This document shows positions 8,474-18,215 of a DNA stretch of 64,000 bases, one piece after another (position 1 is the first letter of the stretch; the number at the start of each line of letters is the position of its first letter). A model generated the notes under the pieces. That model searched no databases, was not told the DNA's origin, and worked only from the letters and a program-made list of their open reading frames with translations. The position numbers and the translations under genes are program-made. This DNA comes from an uncultured Lachnospiraceae bacterium (GTDB lineage: Bacteria; Bacillota; Clostridia; Lachnospirales; Lachnospiraceae): contig CACZFI010000002.1 of assembly GCA_902780405.1 (NCBI GenBank), forward strand, positions 196,400 to 260,399. Direction: 5' to 3'.

Positions 8474-9593
8474 AAGCAACCTCCAATCCCTGCATATAAG
8501 GTCTCCAGTCGGTTCTTTCCTGTATGTCAAAGTAAGGAACGATCATATGAACGTCCATACCTCTGCTTCGCATATAGTCCAGTTTTATCAAAAGATCCTG
8601 TTTGAAATAAGGCGATACAACGATGTAGGCACTTTCCCGATCCTGTTCCTTGATCTCCCTGTCCAGGATATGAAAGAAACCCTCGATCCCCGTATGCGAT
8701 GAGATACGTGCAAGATACTTGTCTACGGTCAACGCATGCTCCGCCGCAGCTCCGAAATCCACCTCGCCCGTCTCCTTCGTCAAAATGTCTTTTCCGTTAG
8801 ACATCACCTTCACGGGGATGCTCTTCTCCAGGAATCCCGCTGCCACCGTACTTGCCACGGATATCGAAAGTTCCTCCATGTACTCTGTCCGAAGCATCAT
8901 GTTCGGTTCGAAGTTCACAAGAATCTTCACACGCTGCAATGCGGAAAAACCATAGACATTGACCATCCAGCTCTGTCGTCTCGCCGATGCCTTCCAATTG
9001 ATGCGACGCATATCATCCTCCGGTCCGTACTCCCGGATCCCGCGAAAAGTATAGGGATCCTCGACCAGACTGCGTCTTGCCTCAAGTTCCCCGAGAATGT
9101 TCGACAGGGACGTATCAAGCTCCGGCAGGCGCACACGTTCCGGCAATACATAGATCCAGGAATCGCAGGGCAAAAGTTTTGCAAATGTACGGGTCATAAA
9201 AAAGTCCCTGGCGATCATTCCTGCGCCGGAGATATGAAAATACCCTCGTTTTTCCGCGGTAAATGTGAGTTTGCGTGTGATCTTCTGATTCCCGAGCAAA
9301 GAGTATGCGTCATTTCTGTGATAGGAATCCGTCACAACGGTATTGATCTGATCTTTGAATCGAAAGTCTCTTGTTGTGGAAAATTTGACATGAAAAACAG
9401 GAAGCGGGAGAAATTTTGCGTTGTCGATAACCTCAGTCAGACTTCCCTCTTCTCCCACATGCATATAGGGCAGATCGAAAGAAAGCGAAACCGTAAGATG
9501 TCTGTCCCAAATCCTCCGATACAGTGATTGCTGCCACAGATAGATGATGATTGCAAATGCGATGATGACAATGATTCTCAATTGGTCTTCCAA
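8460..9593 (-). CDS. DUF58 domain protein (MoxR partner)
   Basis: 377 residues with one N-terminal membrane helix (about residues 8-20). The diagnostic DUF58 motif FRGIREYGPEDDMRRINWKA is near residue 190, followed by a VWA-like region. Proteins of this family sit next to MoxR ATPases and are thought to act with them as chaperone or activator complexes at the membrane. It overlaps the MoxR gene by 16 bp. The precise client is unknown. Confidence 0.88.
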   Translation of the reverse strand: MEDQLRIIVIIAFAIIIYLWQQSLYRRIWDRHLTVSLSFDLPYMHVGEEGSLTEVIDNAKFLPLPVFHVKFSTTRDFRFKDQINTVVTDSYHRNDAYSLLGNQKITRKLTFTAEKRGYFHISGAGMIARDFFMTRTFAKLLPCDSWIYVLPERVRLPELDTSLSNILGELEARRSLVEDPYTFRGIREYGPEDDMRRINWKASARRQSWMVNVYGFSALQRVKILVNFEPNMMLRTEYMEELSISVASTVAAGFLEKSIPVKVMSNGKDILTKETGEVDFGAAAEHALTVDKYLARISSHTGIEGFFHILDREIKEQDRESAYIVVSPYFKQDLLIKLDYMRSRGMDVHMIVPYFDIQERTDWRPYMQGLEVAYVET

Positions 9594-10507
9594 TCCTCAT
9601 TCGGTACTTCAACCTGCGCAGTCGCCTCGGCGATCAGTTCCGATCCCTTGGCAGCGCCTCCGAAGTAAGTGATCCTGTGTCCCCATGCATAAGGCATCAG
9701 ATACTTGATGTCATCGGGAGTCACATAATCTCTGTCATGAATATAAGCATAAGCCTGTGCCAGGCGCAGGATACCCAAAACCGCACGCGTCGAAACGCCG
9801 ACGGTAATCCTTCCGCTCTCACGGGTTGCTGCCGCAAGGCTTGTCACATAATCCTTCACGGCCTCGTGCACGTAAACCGCACGGATCTTTTCTCTTGCCG
9901 CAAGGATCTCCTCAGGAGATGTGACGGCCTGCACGTTCTCTATGGGATTGCCGCTGATATGATGATCGATCACCTTTTTCTCATCTCTTGCGTCCATACC
10001 GCCCATAGATAGTTTCGTCATGAAACGATCCAGCTGGGCCTCGGGAAGCGGATAAGTTCCGGTGGTCTCGATGGGATTCTCTGTAGCTACAAGAATAAAG
10101 AAATCGGGAAGCGCAAGCGTGACTCCGTCAATCGTCACCTGCCGCTCTTCCATCGCCTCAAGAAGGCTGGACTGTGTACGCGGTGTGGCACGGTTGATCT
10201 CGTCCGCAAGCACAACATTTGAAAAAACAGGGCCCTTCACCAGACGGAAGTCGTTCTCCCTGGGATTATAGATATTGAGACCCGTGACATCCGAGGGCAT
10301 CAGATCCGGTGTACACTGGATCCTCTTGAAGTCTCCGCCGCACGCCGCAGCCAGTGTCTTCGCGAGCATCGTCTTGCCGGTACCCGGCAGATCCTCGATC
10401 AGTGCATGTCCCCCGGCAAGCATGGTCGATACAAGCAATGTTACGACATCATCCTTTCCGAAGATGACCTTGCCGATTTCAGATGTCAGTTTCTCAAACA
10501 GTTCCAT
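9578..10507 (-). CDS. MoxR family AAA+ ATPase
   Basis: 309 residues. Walker A DLPGTGKTMLAK (residues 39-50), Walker B VVLADEINRATPRTQ and sensor-like ATENPIETTGTYPLPEAQLD are the classical MoxR signatures. These ATPases are believed to assist folding or activation of partner proteins, here presumably the DUF58 and DUF4129-like proteins encoded downstream. It lies 3 bp after the unknown gene at 10511-11413. The family is certain, the substrate is not. Confidence 0.93.
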   Translation of the reverse strand: MELFEKLTSEIGKVIFGKDDVVTLLVSTMLAGGHALIEDLPGTGKTMLAKTLAAACGGDFKRIQCTPDLMPSDVTGLNIYNPRENDFRLVKGPVFSNVVLADEINRATPRTQSSLLEAMEERQVTIDGVTLALPDFFILVATENPIETTGTYPLPEAQLDRFMTKLSMGGMDARDEKKVIDHHISGNPIENVQAVTSPEEILAAREKIRAVYVHEAVKDYVTSLAAATRESGRITVGVSTRAVLGILRLAQAYAYIHDRDYVTPDDIKYLMPYAWGHRITYFGGAAKGSELIAEATAQVEVPNEDWKTN

Positions 10508-10510
10508 ACA

Positions 10511-11413
10511 CTATCTCCTTCTGCGTGTCGTCGCATCCCGGTCGTAGGAATCCGCGAGTTCGTCCAGACCGCTGTCCGTATTGGCCGTTTCGCTGATGTC
10601 ATCATACTTTTTCTTCAGCTGATCCAAAGAGTTCATGTAGGAAGACAGATTGGCCGAAGGAAGTTTATAATCCTTGCCCTTACTCTGCAGATACCGATAA
10701 GCCACCATAAAGGTCGCCTCGTCAAACAGAGTCAGATAGCGATTGTTGATAGATTCCACGCAGGCATCCACGGACGGATACGTCTCGGGACGCACCTCCC
10801 GAAAGATCTGATCAAAGCTGTCAAAGATGATCTTTTCCTGCAGTTTGAAATCCGATGAGATCTGCTGCACGGCAAAGGCTCTAAGATACGCGCGCACAAA
10901 GCCTGTAGCGCCTCTGTACCACTCGTTGATGTTGGAATACTCCTGTGTCATGGCGAAGATCTCCACCTCCCACTCAAGGGAAGCGTAAGATGCATCCACA
11001 ATGCGGTCGATCTCCGTCTCGGACAGGGTAAGATCAAACTTTTTGTTGAACTTCTCCACGATCTTATAGCGCTTGCTGACGGAGGAAGGAAGCGGTGCAT
11101 GCTTTCTCTTGCTCTGATAAGCGCGGTTTGCTTTTCGATCCGCCCCCGTATAGGCGCTTCTCTCGTAATCATCCTTACGCTTCTTATCGCCCTTCAGTTT
11201 CTTCACAAGCCATCCCAGGGTGATAAAAGGCGCTGCCATAAAGAAGAATCCGATGGAAAGGCCCAGCATGGCGGGAATCGCAGAAGTACACGCAGAGATG
11301 ATGATAATGGCAAGAATGATCTTGCCGAGTTTGTCATGCACAAAGCGATACACCTCCGGATTATCCTTTCCGATCAGAAAATATAGAATTATCGCAAGAG
11401 GAATGATTCCCAT
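10511..11413 (-). CDS. Unknown protein with two N-terminal membrane segments
   Basis: 300 residues. Two to three hydrophobic stretches lie in the first 70 residues (LAIILYFLIG, then a long one around residues 30-68), followed by a basic linker and a helical, soluble C-terminal domain of about 170 residues with many aromatic and acidic residues. I do not recognise the family. Its position directly upstream of moxR, in the same operon, suggests a role in the same envelope module. It ends with a short RRRR tail. Confidence 0.75.
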   Translation of the reverse strand: MGIIPLAIILYFLIGKDNPEVYRFVHDKLGKIILAIIIISACTSAIPAMLGLSIGFFFMAAPFITLGWLVKKLKGDKKRKDDYERSAYTGADRKANRAYQSKRKHAPLPSSVSKRYKIVEKFNKKFDLTLSETEIDRIVDASYASLEWEVEIFAMTQEYSNINEWYRGATGFVRAYLRAFAVQQISSDFKLQEKIIFDSFDQIFREVRPETYPSVDACVESINNRYLTLFDEATFMVAYRYLQSKGKDYKLPSANLSSYMNSLDQLKKKYDDISETANTDSGLDELADSYDRDATTRRRR

Positions 11414-11422
11414 GTAGGCTCC

Positions 11423-12406
11423 TTATCTCAAAATGGCAAATGCAACGTCCGCCCCGTAGAGAAGCAGCAGGATCGCACCTTCGAAGCGGCTGATATTCTT
11501 AGTAAATGCCATAAAGTATGTAACAATACATGCAACGATCACGATGGCCAGGTCAAAGATGGACTCCATATTGACTGCGATCGGGTGAATGGTTGCGGAT
11601 GTTCCGAGGATAAACAACAGGTTAAAGATGGAGGATCCGACCACGTTGCCGACAGCCAGTCCGTTCTCACCCTTCTTGGATGCCACGATGGAAGTTACAA
11701 GTTCGGGAAGAGATGTTCCCACCGCAATGATGGTAAGACCGATCAATGTCTCCGACATACCGAAGGTCTTGGCGATCGACTTTGCATTCTCAACCACAAG
11801 TTGTCCGCCTGCCACGATACATCCGATACCGATCAGGATGAGAAGCGCACACTTCCAGTAAGGCATCGCCTCGTAGTCCTCTTCGTTCTCAACCGGGTTT
11901 TTCTTTGCATCTACGATAAGCAAAGCGATATATCCCACAAAACATACAAGCAATACAATACCGAACCATCTCGGGATCATACCCGCATTCTCGGTTGCCA
12001 TCGGTGTTGAGAAGAAATGTCCTCCCGTGATGGCCTTCCAGCCGATCACGATAAATGCAACGATGGTTGCAATGATACAGATCGGAAAATCACGCTTCAT
12101 GATCTTCGGATCGATGGGGATCGCGTGAATGATGGCACACACGCCCAGTACGCTTAAGATGTTGAAAAGATTGGATCCTACAACGTTGGAAAGCGCAATG
12201 GCGTTGGAGCCCTTCATGGCCGCGGATACGGATACCGCAAGTTCGGGCGCCGAAGTACCGAGCGCCACGATCGTAAGTCCGATGATCACGCCGGGAACCT
12301 TGAAGTTCTTCGCCAAAGCGGCACTACCGTCCACAAACCAGTCCGCACCCTTGATCAAAGCGACGAAACCAACTACCAAAAGCAGGATGTTAAGCACGAG
12401 TCCCAT
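11423..12406 (-). CDS. Calcium/sodium antiporter, CaCA family (YrbG-like)
   Basis: 327 residues with about ten membrane helices in two inverted repeats. Each repeat has the cation-binding signature: IVALGTSAPELAVSVSA with LSNVVGSNLFN in the first, and IIAVGTSLPELVTSIVASKK with VGNVVGSSIFN in the second. The family exchanges Ca2+ for Na+ or H+ across the plasma membrane. The start codon overlaps the yebC stop by one base (TAATG), indicating coupling. The ion specificity is inferred from the family only. Confidence 0.92.
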   Translation of the reverse strand: MGLVLNILLLVVGFVALIKGADWFVDGSAALAKNFKVPGVIIGLTIVALGTSAPELAVSVSAAMKGSNAIALSNVVGSNLFNILSVLGVCAIIHAIPIDPKIMKRDFPICIIATIVAFIVIGWKAITGGHFFSTPMATENAGMIPRWFGIVLLVCFVGYIALLIVDAKKNPVENEEDYEAMPYWKCALLILIGIGCIVAGGQLVVENAKSIAKTFGMSETLIGLTIIAVGTSLPELVTSIVASKKGENGLAVGNVVGSSIFNLLFILGTSATIHPIAVNMESIFDLAIVIVACIVTYFMAFTKNISRFEGAILLLLYGADVAFAILR

Positions 12407-13149
12407 TATTCATCCTCCTCCGGAAGATTGGCGTTATGGAACACGTCCTGCACGTCGTCATCCTCATCCAACATGTCTAAGATACGGTTCAGTTTCTTGA
12501 TATCTTCGGGATCCGTAATATCCACATAATTCTGCGGGATCATTGTCACTTCTGCGGAAGCCATAGGGATGCCGTCCTTCTCGAGCGCCTCTCTCACAGC
12601 CGAAAAATCTGCAGGTGCCGTGGTGATCTCGAAGCTGTCATCTTCCTCGGAGAAATCCTCCGCGCCCGCATCAAGCGCAAGCATCATCAGCTCGTCCGCA
12701 TCCTTGGTGTATGCTTCCTTATCAATGATGATCTGTCCCTTTTCGTCGAACATATAAGACACGCAGCCTGTGGTTCCAACATTGCCGCCGCCCTTTGTAA
12801 AAGCATTTCTTACATTAGAAGCGGTACGGTTCTTATTGTCGGTAAGCGCGTTGACGATGATGGCGGATCCGTTCGGTCCGTATCCTTCGTAAGTGATGGA
12901 AACGTAGTTTACTGCATTCGCATCACCGGCTGCCTTCTTGATACCGCGCTCGATGGTATCGTTCGGCATGTTGTTGGACTTTGCCTTGGCGATCACATCA
13001 CGAAGCTTGCTGTTGTTTGCGGGATCCGGGCCGCCTTCCTTCACTGCCACCGCAATCTCTCTTCCGATGATGGTGAAGATTTTACCCTTCGCTGCATCGT
13101 TCTTCTCTTTCTTGTGCTTAATGTTCGCAAATTTGGAATGTCCTGACAT
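12406..13149 (-). CDS. yebC: YebC/PmpR family protein
   Basis: 247 residues, beginning [14 protein letters not shown], the unmistakable start of the family. Members are known as DNA-binding regulators and, more recently, as translation factors that help ribosomes through proline-rich stretches; which activity applies here is not visible. The C-terminus is acidic. It lies 4 bp downstream of the CBS/CorC gene. Confidence 0.95.
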   Translation of the reverse strand: MSGHSKFANIKHKKEKNDAAKGKIFTIIGREIAVAVKEGGPDPANNSKLRDVIAKAKSNNMPNDTIERGIKKAAGDANAVNYVSITYEGYGPNGSAIIVNALTDNKNRTASNVRNAFTKGGGNVGTTGCVSYMFDEKGQIIIDKEAYTKDADELMMLALDAGAEDFSEEDDSFEITTAPADFSAVREALEKDGIPMASAEVTMIPQNYVDITDPEDIKKLNRILDMLDEDDDVQDVFHNANLPEEDE

Positions 13150-13153
13150 CTTT

Positions 13154-13957
13154 TTACTCCTCTTTTCTTTCTGTCTTTGTTACTTTGATCAAGCGGATCA
13201 TCTGATCTACGATCTTGATGGGGATAAATCTGTATCCCATATATTCAATCTCCGGCTTCTCGCCCTCCTTCGGCAGTCTGCCGAGTTTGTAAAGCAGGAA
13301 TCCGTTCGTTGTCTCGATGTCTTCATCGGGAAACTCAATGTTTAAGTGCTCCGAGAGCGTCTCTAACCTCGCGTCACCCTTCACGATGTAGTCACCGTTG
13401 GAAAGACGCCTTAGTTCTATCTCTTCCTCATCGTGTTCATCGGAGATGTTGCCCACGATCTCCTCAATGATATCCTCCATGGTCACGATGCCGTCCGTCT
13501 GTCCGTATTCGTCTACTATGATAGACATATGGACCTTCTCACGCTGCATCTTGTTTAAGAGCTTGTCGATTCCGATGGTCGGATGTACAAAGATCGGCGT
13601 GTCGAGCGTCGTCTTGATCTGTGCTTCCGGTCTGTGCAGGTAGCTTTCGATCAGATCCCGCAGGTGCACGATGCCGACCACGTTGTCAATATCATCCTCA
13701 TAGACAGGGTATCTCGTATAATTGTTTTCGAGGGCAAATGCAAGCGCCTCCGCCACGGTGATACAGCTTTCCATTGCGACGATCTTCTGCCTGCTGGTCA
13801 TGATGTCCTTGGCGCACTTATCGGAAAACTGGAAGATGTTGGAGATCATCTCGGCCTCGCCGTCCTCAATGATGCCCTGTTCGTTGCCTTCCTCCACCAT
13901 GGAGAGGATCTCTTCCTCTACCTTCTCTTCGTCTGTTTTTCTTCGAAAGATCTTCAT
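13154..13957 (-). CDS. CBS-pair / CorC_HlyC domain protein
   Basis: 267 residues without membrane segments. Two CBS motifs span about residues 50-185 ([13 protein letters not shown], then [20 protein letters not shown] with [19 protein letters not shown]), followed by the CorC_HlyC transporter-associated domain ending near residue 258. It resembles the cytosolic half of the hemolysin/CNNM family, which is linked to Mg2+/Co2+ efflux; the membrane half is missing, as in CorC. The start ATG overlaps the alr stop by 4 bp. Confidence 0.88.
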   Translation of the reverse strand: MKIFRRKTDEEKVEEEILSMVEEGNEQGIIEDGEAEMISNIFQFSDKCAKDIMTSRQKIVAMESCITVAEALAFALENNYTRYPVYEDDIDNVVGIVHLRDLIESYLHRPEAQIKTTLDTPIFVHPTIGIDKLLNKMQREKVHMSIIVDEYGQTDGIVTMEDIIEEIVGNISDEHDEEEIELRRLSNGDYIVKGDARLETLSEHLNIEFPDEDIETTNGFLLYKLGRLPKEGEKPEIEYMGYRFIPIKIVDQMIRLIKVTKTERKEE

Positions 13958-15108
13958 AGCAGATAATTGACCTCATCCACCGGCTGTCCCGCTTCGTAGT
14001 AGACACGCGGCACGCGTCTGGCCACACCGCAGACAAACTCATAATTGAAACTTGCTGCCGGTTCCGCAAGTTCTTCCACCGTGATCACGGCGTCACCCTC
14101 TCTGCCGAGCAGGGTTACCGCATCTCCCACCGCAGTCTCCGGTATCTCCGTCACGTCCACCATGATCTGGTCCATACAGACTCTGCCGATGATGGGTGCA
14201 TACCGGCCGTGGATGATCACATGCCCCTTGTTGGAAAGGGCTCTCGGATATCCGTCCGCATAGCCGCAGGTGATGGTTGCGATCCTGGTCGGCCTGCAGG
14301 TTACAAAGGTCCAACCATAGGATACGCCGCGTCCCTCGGGCACGGTTTTTACGTGAGCCACATGAGCCACCAGACTCATCACGGGATGAATCTCCACGCT
14401 CTTGTCGATCTCATCGGAAGGATATAACCCATATGTTACTATCCCGAGGCGGAACATGTCAAATCCCTCATCCGGCATTTCCATGGTTCCCGCACTGTTA
14501 TCGATATGTTTTAAGGCAAATGTGATGCCCCTGTCTTCGAGTCCCTTGATAAACGTAAGGAATCTTTCCTTTTGTTTTAAGGCATACTGCTTATCCATCT
14601 CATCGGCCTTGGCATAGTGCGTAAAGATGCCCTCGATGGTAAGCCCCGGGAAATCTTTAAGTTTCGAAGCCTCCTCGATCCCGTTCGCATCTGCCTGGAA
14701 TCCGATCCTCGACATGCCCGTATCCACCTTGATATGCACCTTGGCCTTCGTTCCGCGGCTTTCAGCCAGATCCGAAAGCTTTCTGCACTCTGCGATGTCA
14801 TACACAGCCTGCGTGATATCATAGTCGAGCAGTTTTTCAAAATCATCGGACGCCGTATAACCGATGATCAGGATCGGTGTTGTAATACCGGCCTTCCGGA
14901 GTTCAACCGCCTCGTCCACGGTTGCCACGCCGTAGTAATCCGCCATGTCGGCGATCCTTTTGGCGATGGTCACTGCACCGTGTCCGTATGCATCCGCCTT
15001 GATGACCACCAGGGTTTTCATCCCGGGCTTTAGGCTCTGCATTTTTTTGATATTGTATCGAAGTGCGTCCATATCGATGGCCGCATACATTCTATGATAA
15101 GTTTTCAT
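13954..15108 (-). CDS. alr: Alanine racemase
   Basis: 384 residues. It is a fold-type III PLP enzyme interconverting L- and D-alanine for peptidoglycan. The PLP lysine is Lys37 in VVIKADAYGHGAV, and the catalytic tyrosine of the C-terminal domain is in GVSYGWT; the second active-site region has GRVCMDQIMVDVT. It overlaps nnr by 17 bp and the CBS gene by 4 bp, so it is embedded in a tightly coupled operon. In Firmicutes nnr and alr are often neighbours. Confidence 0.96.
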   Translation of the reverse strand: MKTYHRMYAAIDMDALRYNIKKMQSLKPGMKTLVVIKADAYGHGAVTIAKRIADMADYYGVATVDEAVELRKAGITTPILIIGYTASDDFEKLLDYDITQAVYDIAECRKLSDLAESRGTKAKVHIKVDTGMSRIGFQADANGIEEASKLKDFPGLTIEGIFTHYAKADEMDKQYALKQKERFLTFIKGLEDRGITFALKHIDNSAGTMEMPDEGFDMFRLGIVTYGLYPSDEIDKSVEIHPVMSLVAHVAHVKTVPEGRGVSYGWTFVTCRPTRIATITCGYADGYPRALSNKGHVIIHGRYAPIIGRVCMDQIMVDVTEIPETAVGDAVTLLGREGDAVITVEELAEPAASFNYEFVCGVARRVPRVYYEAGQPVDEVNYLL

Positions 15109-16606
15109 TTGTCTGCCCCGATATTCTCCTCAAGTTTTTGATCATGTCGCCGGCAAGCATCCCGTAGCGTCCGGTCGATCCTGCCGCAGCATCTCCCGCC
15201 TCACCGTGCAGGTAGACGCCAAGTTCGGCCGCTTCCTTCGTAGAAAGTCCTCCTGCAAGCAGTCCGGCGATCACACCGGTAAGCACATCTCCGGAACCTC
15301 CCGTCGCCATGCCGTCGTTGCCTGTTAAATTCATATAGGACGGTGAATTGCCGTCCGAAACCACCGTCCGATAGTCCTTCAGTACTGTAACACATTTGTA
15401 TGTATTCGCGCAATCACCCGCTGCACGAAACATGTCCTTTTTGATCTCGTCCACGGAAAGACCCGTAAGACGCGACATCTCTTTTATATGAGGTGTCAAT
15501 ATGATTTCGGCCTTTGCGCCGGATAGCCAGTCCCGATGCTTTGACAGGATGTTGATGGCATCCGCATCGATCACAAGCTTTCCTTCGTAAGATTCAAGGA
15601 CCTGCCGAACAATTTGCTCCGCAAATTCTTTTGTGGAAAGCCCCGGGCCCAATACACATACATCCGCAAAGGAGAGCGCCCGATCGATTGCCCCCGAAAT
15701 ACCCGCCGGGTCCTCGTGATCATAGGAACAAAGCACCGCTTCCGGAAGTTTTGTCTGCACAATCTCCCGGTTCACAGCCGAGGTACAGATCATCACAAGA
15801 CCGGTTCCCATGCGATAACAGGCTTCACCCGAAAGAAGCGCTGCGCCGGCCATATCCGGACTCCCGGCGATGATGGCCGCCTTGCCGTAGCTTCCCTTGT
15901 TGGAGTTTCTTCTCCTCACGGGGAGCATACGCTCAACTTCATCGGCCCTGTACGTAAAAAAACGAGGCGCTGCATGTTCTGCCGCCTGTCCCGGAAATCC
16001 TATATCAAATACGCTCACTTCTCCGGCATGCTTTTCGCCCTCGGAAAGCAAAAGTCCCTTCTTCCTGTATCCGAATGTCACGGTAAGATCTGCACAAAAA
16101 GCAGTCCCGAGGACATCTCCCGTGCCCGCATCGATGCCGGAGGGAATATCCACCGCAATGCGAAACCCTTTAGCGGTAGAGATTTTTTTAATGACATCCG
16201 CATATACGCCCGTCACCTCGCGTGAAAGCCCCGTGCCGAAGATCGCATCGCATACCACGTCAAAGCCTGCCGGATCGCAGGTCGCTGCCATCTTCACGCC
16301 ACAGGCCTTTGCTATCGCAAGCTGTTTTTCGAAAGCTGCGCTTCCGCCGTGACTTGAGGGTATCACAAAGAGTTCTGCGTCATAACCTCTCTGGGTCAGA
16401 ATGCGCGCCGCGGCAACGCCGTCTCCCCCATTGTTACCGCTCCCGGTAACAACAAGAATCCGCGCATCCTTTCCGAATCTTTCTTCGATTGCCGTAACTA
16501 CGGAAAGCGCCGCACGCTCCATCAATACCGCCTGGGGGATCCCGATGGTATCTATGGTATAAGCGTCGATCGCTTCCATTTCTTTTGCATCTACGATATA
16601 GTCCAT
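15092..16606 (-). CDS. nnr: Bifunctional NAD(P)H-hydrate epimerase / dehydratase
   Basis: 504 residues. The N-terminal YjeF epimerase domain (1-210) has the VVTGSGNNGGDGVAAARIL loop; the C-terminal ribokinase-like dehydratase domain (220-500) has GNDGMATGGSGDVLTGVIAG. Together they repair damaged, hydrated NAD(P)H: the epimerase interconverts the R and S hydrates, and the dehydratase restores the cofactor using ADP. The length fits the fused form. It lies 4 bp after the transglycosylase gene. Confidence 0.95.
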   Translation of the reverse strand: MDYIVDAKEMEAIDAYTIDTIGIPQAVLMERAALSVVTAIEERFGKDARILVVTGSGNNGGDGVAAARILTQRGYDAELFVIPSSHGGSAAFEKQLAIAKACGVKMAATCDPAGFDVVCDAIFGTGLSREVTGVYADVIKKISTAKGFRIAVDIPSGIDAGTGDVLGTAFCADLTVTFGYRKKGLLLSEGEKHAGEVSVFDIGFPGQAAEHAAPRFFTYRADEVERMLPVRRRNSNKGSYGKAAIIAGSPDMAGAALLSGEACYRMGTGLVMICTSAVNREIVQTKLPEAVLCSYDHEDPAGISGAIDRALSFADVCVLGPGLSTKEFAEQIVRQVLESYEGKLVIDADAINILSKHRDWLSGAKAEIILTPHIKEMSRLTGLSVDEIKKDMFRAAGDCANTYKCVTVLKDYRTVVSDGNSPSYMNLTGNDGMATGGSGDVLTGVIAGLLAGGLSTKEAAELGVYLHGEAGDAAAGSTGRYGMLAGDMIKNLRRISGQTNENLS

Positions 16607-16609
16607 GTC

Positions 16610-17452
16610 TTATCTGAGTTTCGTTGCCTGTGTATACGAGTTCGCCAAGCGGAACAGATCCTGAAGAGAATCGTCATCGTTACTGTCAAAGGAATCCAAA
16701 TCATCCGATCTTCCGATGGAAGCAATGATTTCCGTCATATTCTCGAAATATACCATCAGCATACGATATTGCTGTTCATTTAGTGCGTCTTTTAATTCCT
16801 GTGCGGAAAATGCCATCTTCTTTCTGGCATCCGCATTCATCAAAGCTATAAGATCGGACATCTCTGTCCCCGCGCCCTGCATGGAGGCAAGCGTCGCATT
16901 GTAGTTGACATTGCCCGGAAGCTCCACGCCCTCGGAGAGAAGCCTTTTAATCTGCGCAACATAGTTCTGCGTCTCCTCGAAGGGAGGCACGCCGCCGTAC
17001 TTGGCCACATTTCCGGAACCTGCATTGTAGGCCGCAGCCATCAGTGAGATATCTCCTCCGTACATGTCGGAAAGTCCCTTCAGGAGTTTGGCTGCTCCCA
17101 TGATATTCTCGTAGGGGTCGTAAGCATCCGTAACACCGAGTCCGGCTGCGGTATCCGGCATCAGCTGCATGATGCCCATAGCACCCACGCCCGATGTGGC
17201 GTTCGGATCAAAACGCGACTCCACGTAGCCGATTGCTTTTAAAAGATCCTCGGAGATTCCGTAGGTCTCTGCCGCTTCCTTGTAGATTGCCGCAAGATCG
17301 TAAGACTTTCCGGCGCCGGAAAGTCGTGCATTCTCTTCTTCGAGAAGATTCTGAAACTGCACGGATGTCTCCGGAGAAAGTGCGGCTGTTTTTGTGATTG
17401 TATTGGCAGGGATGATATCATCCACATATCCGATTCCGTTGATAAAAGGCAT
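16610..17452 (-). CDS. Lytic transglycosylase (SLT domain)
   Basis: 280 residues from the ATG at 17452, which follows GGGAGG at 7 nt; a longer frame starting at 17503 would overlap the preceding gene. The SLT domain lies in the middle: AIGYVESRFDPNATSGVGAM with the catalytic Glu, IMQLMPDTAAGLGV, and YNAGSGNVAKYGGVPPFEET. It cleaves the MurNAc-GlcNAc bond of peptidoglycan. No clear signal peptide is seen, so export or use in a cell-envelope assembly is uncertain. The C-terminus is helical without a known domain. Confidence 0.88.
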   Translation of the reverse strand: MPFINGIGYVDDIIPANTITKTAALSPETSVQFQNLLEEENARLSGAGKSYDLAAIYKEAAETYGISEDLLKAIGYVESRFDPNATSGVGAMGIMQLMPDTAAGLGVTDAYDPYENIMGAAKLLKGLSDMYGGDISLMAAAYNAGSGNVAKYGGVPPFEETQNYVAQIKRLLSEGVELPGNVNYNATLASMQGAGTEMSDLIALMNADARKKMAFSAQELKDALNEQQYRMLMVYFENMTEIIASIGRSDDLDSFDSNDDDSLQDLFRLANSYTQATKLR

Positions 17453-17468
17453 AGGATTACCTCCCGTA

Positions 17469-18215
17469 TCATTCGTATTCCGAAAGGTTCGACTCATCGC
17501 CAACGATAATTCGAAGCTTTGCGGTATTGCTCAGATTCTCGTCCGAATCCTCACAATAATACCATACCTCATAAGTACCTGCTTTGTCGATATCAAATCG
17601 ACCGTCAAAGTACATTCCGTCGATCAGATCCTCCTCCTCATCATCGTCATCCACAACCTTTTCGACGATGGTGATCGGATCGAAATCCTCTCCTACTTCC
17701 AGTTTTAACTCATGTGTTTTCAGTCGTATCACCGGCGCGCCGTGAGAGATGAGGGGCGGGTCGTCATAACCCTCTTCCACCTTCTTTTCCATGTCAGCCG
17801 CCTCTGTCGTAACATCCGCTTCCGTATCCGGCGTAACAGGAATGATCTGTGCGTCCGCCGCAGTTGCTGTTTCCTGTGCATCTGAGCCCCTGTAATTGAC
17901 GGTCTCGGTCGCTTTGCCCAGGTTGTACGCCTTGTCGTATACGGCATAGATCACCAATGCATGCTCGCCGTCGTCCATAGCAGAGATATCGTATACATGA
18001 ATATCCTTCGTACAGTCTCCGTCTTTGTCATCTGTCGCCGAAAGGCCTGCCAAAAGCACTTCTGTGCCGGCACCTTCGGTGTAGGTGACCTCCCGCTCGG
18101 GAACCGTGATCACCGGTGCAACCCTGTCCTTTGTGGATCTCACCCAGTAACACGCTCCGATCAAGCCGCACATGATCAAGAATAATAATATATTGATTCT
18201 TCGTTTGATGGTCAT
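17469..18215 (-). CDS. Membrane-anchored protein with DUF5011/Ig-like repeats
   Basis: 248 residues. An N-terminal signal anchor (residues 7-24, LLFLIMCGLIGACYW) is followed by a surface part with two Ig-like segments: residues 34-110 (PVITVPEREVTYTEG to YDKAYNLGKATETVNY) and about 160-245, ending in DSDENLSNTAKLRIIVGD. A Thr/Ala/Glu-rich linker joins them. The pattern resembles bacterial DUF5011 surface domains. It overlaps cpsD by 4 bp, so it is coexpressed with the polysaccharide genes. No enzymatic motif is seen. Confidence 0.75.
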   Translation of the reverse strand: MTIKRRINILLFLIMCGLIGACYWVRSTKDRVAPVITVPEREVTYTEGAGTEVLLAGLSATDDKDGDCTKDIHVYDISAMDDGEHALVIYAVYDKAYNLGKATETVNYRGSDAQETATAADAQIIPVTPDTEADVTTEAADMEKKVEEGYDDPPLISHGAPVIRLKTHELKLEVGEDFDPITIVEKVVDDDDEEEDLIDGMYFDGRFDIDKAGTYEVWYYCEDSDENLSNTAKLRIIVGDESNLSEYE

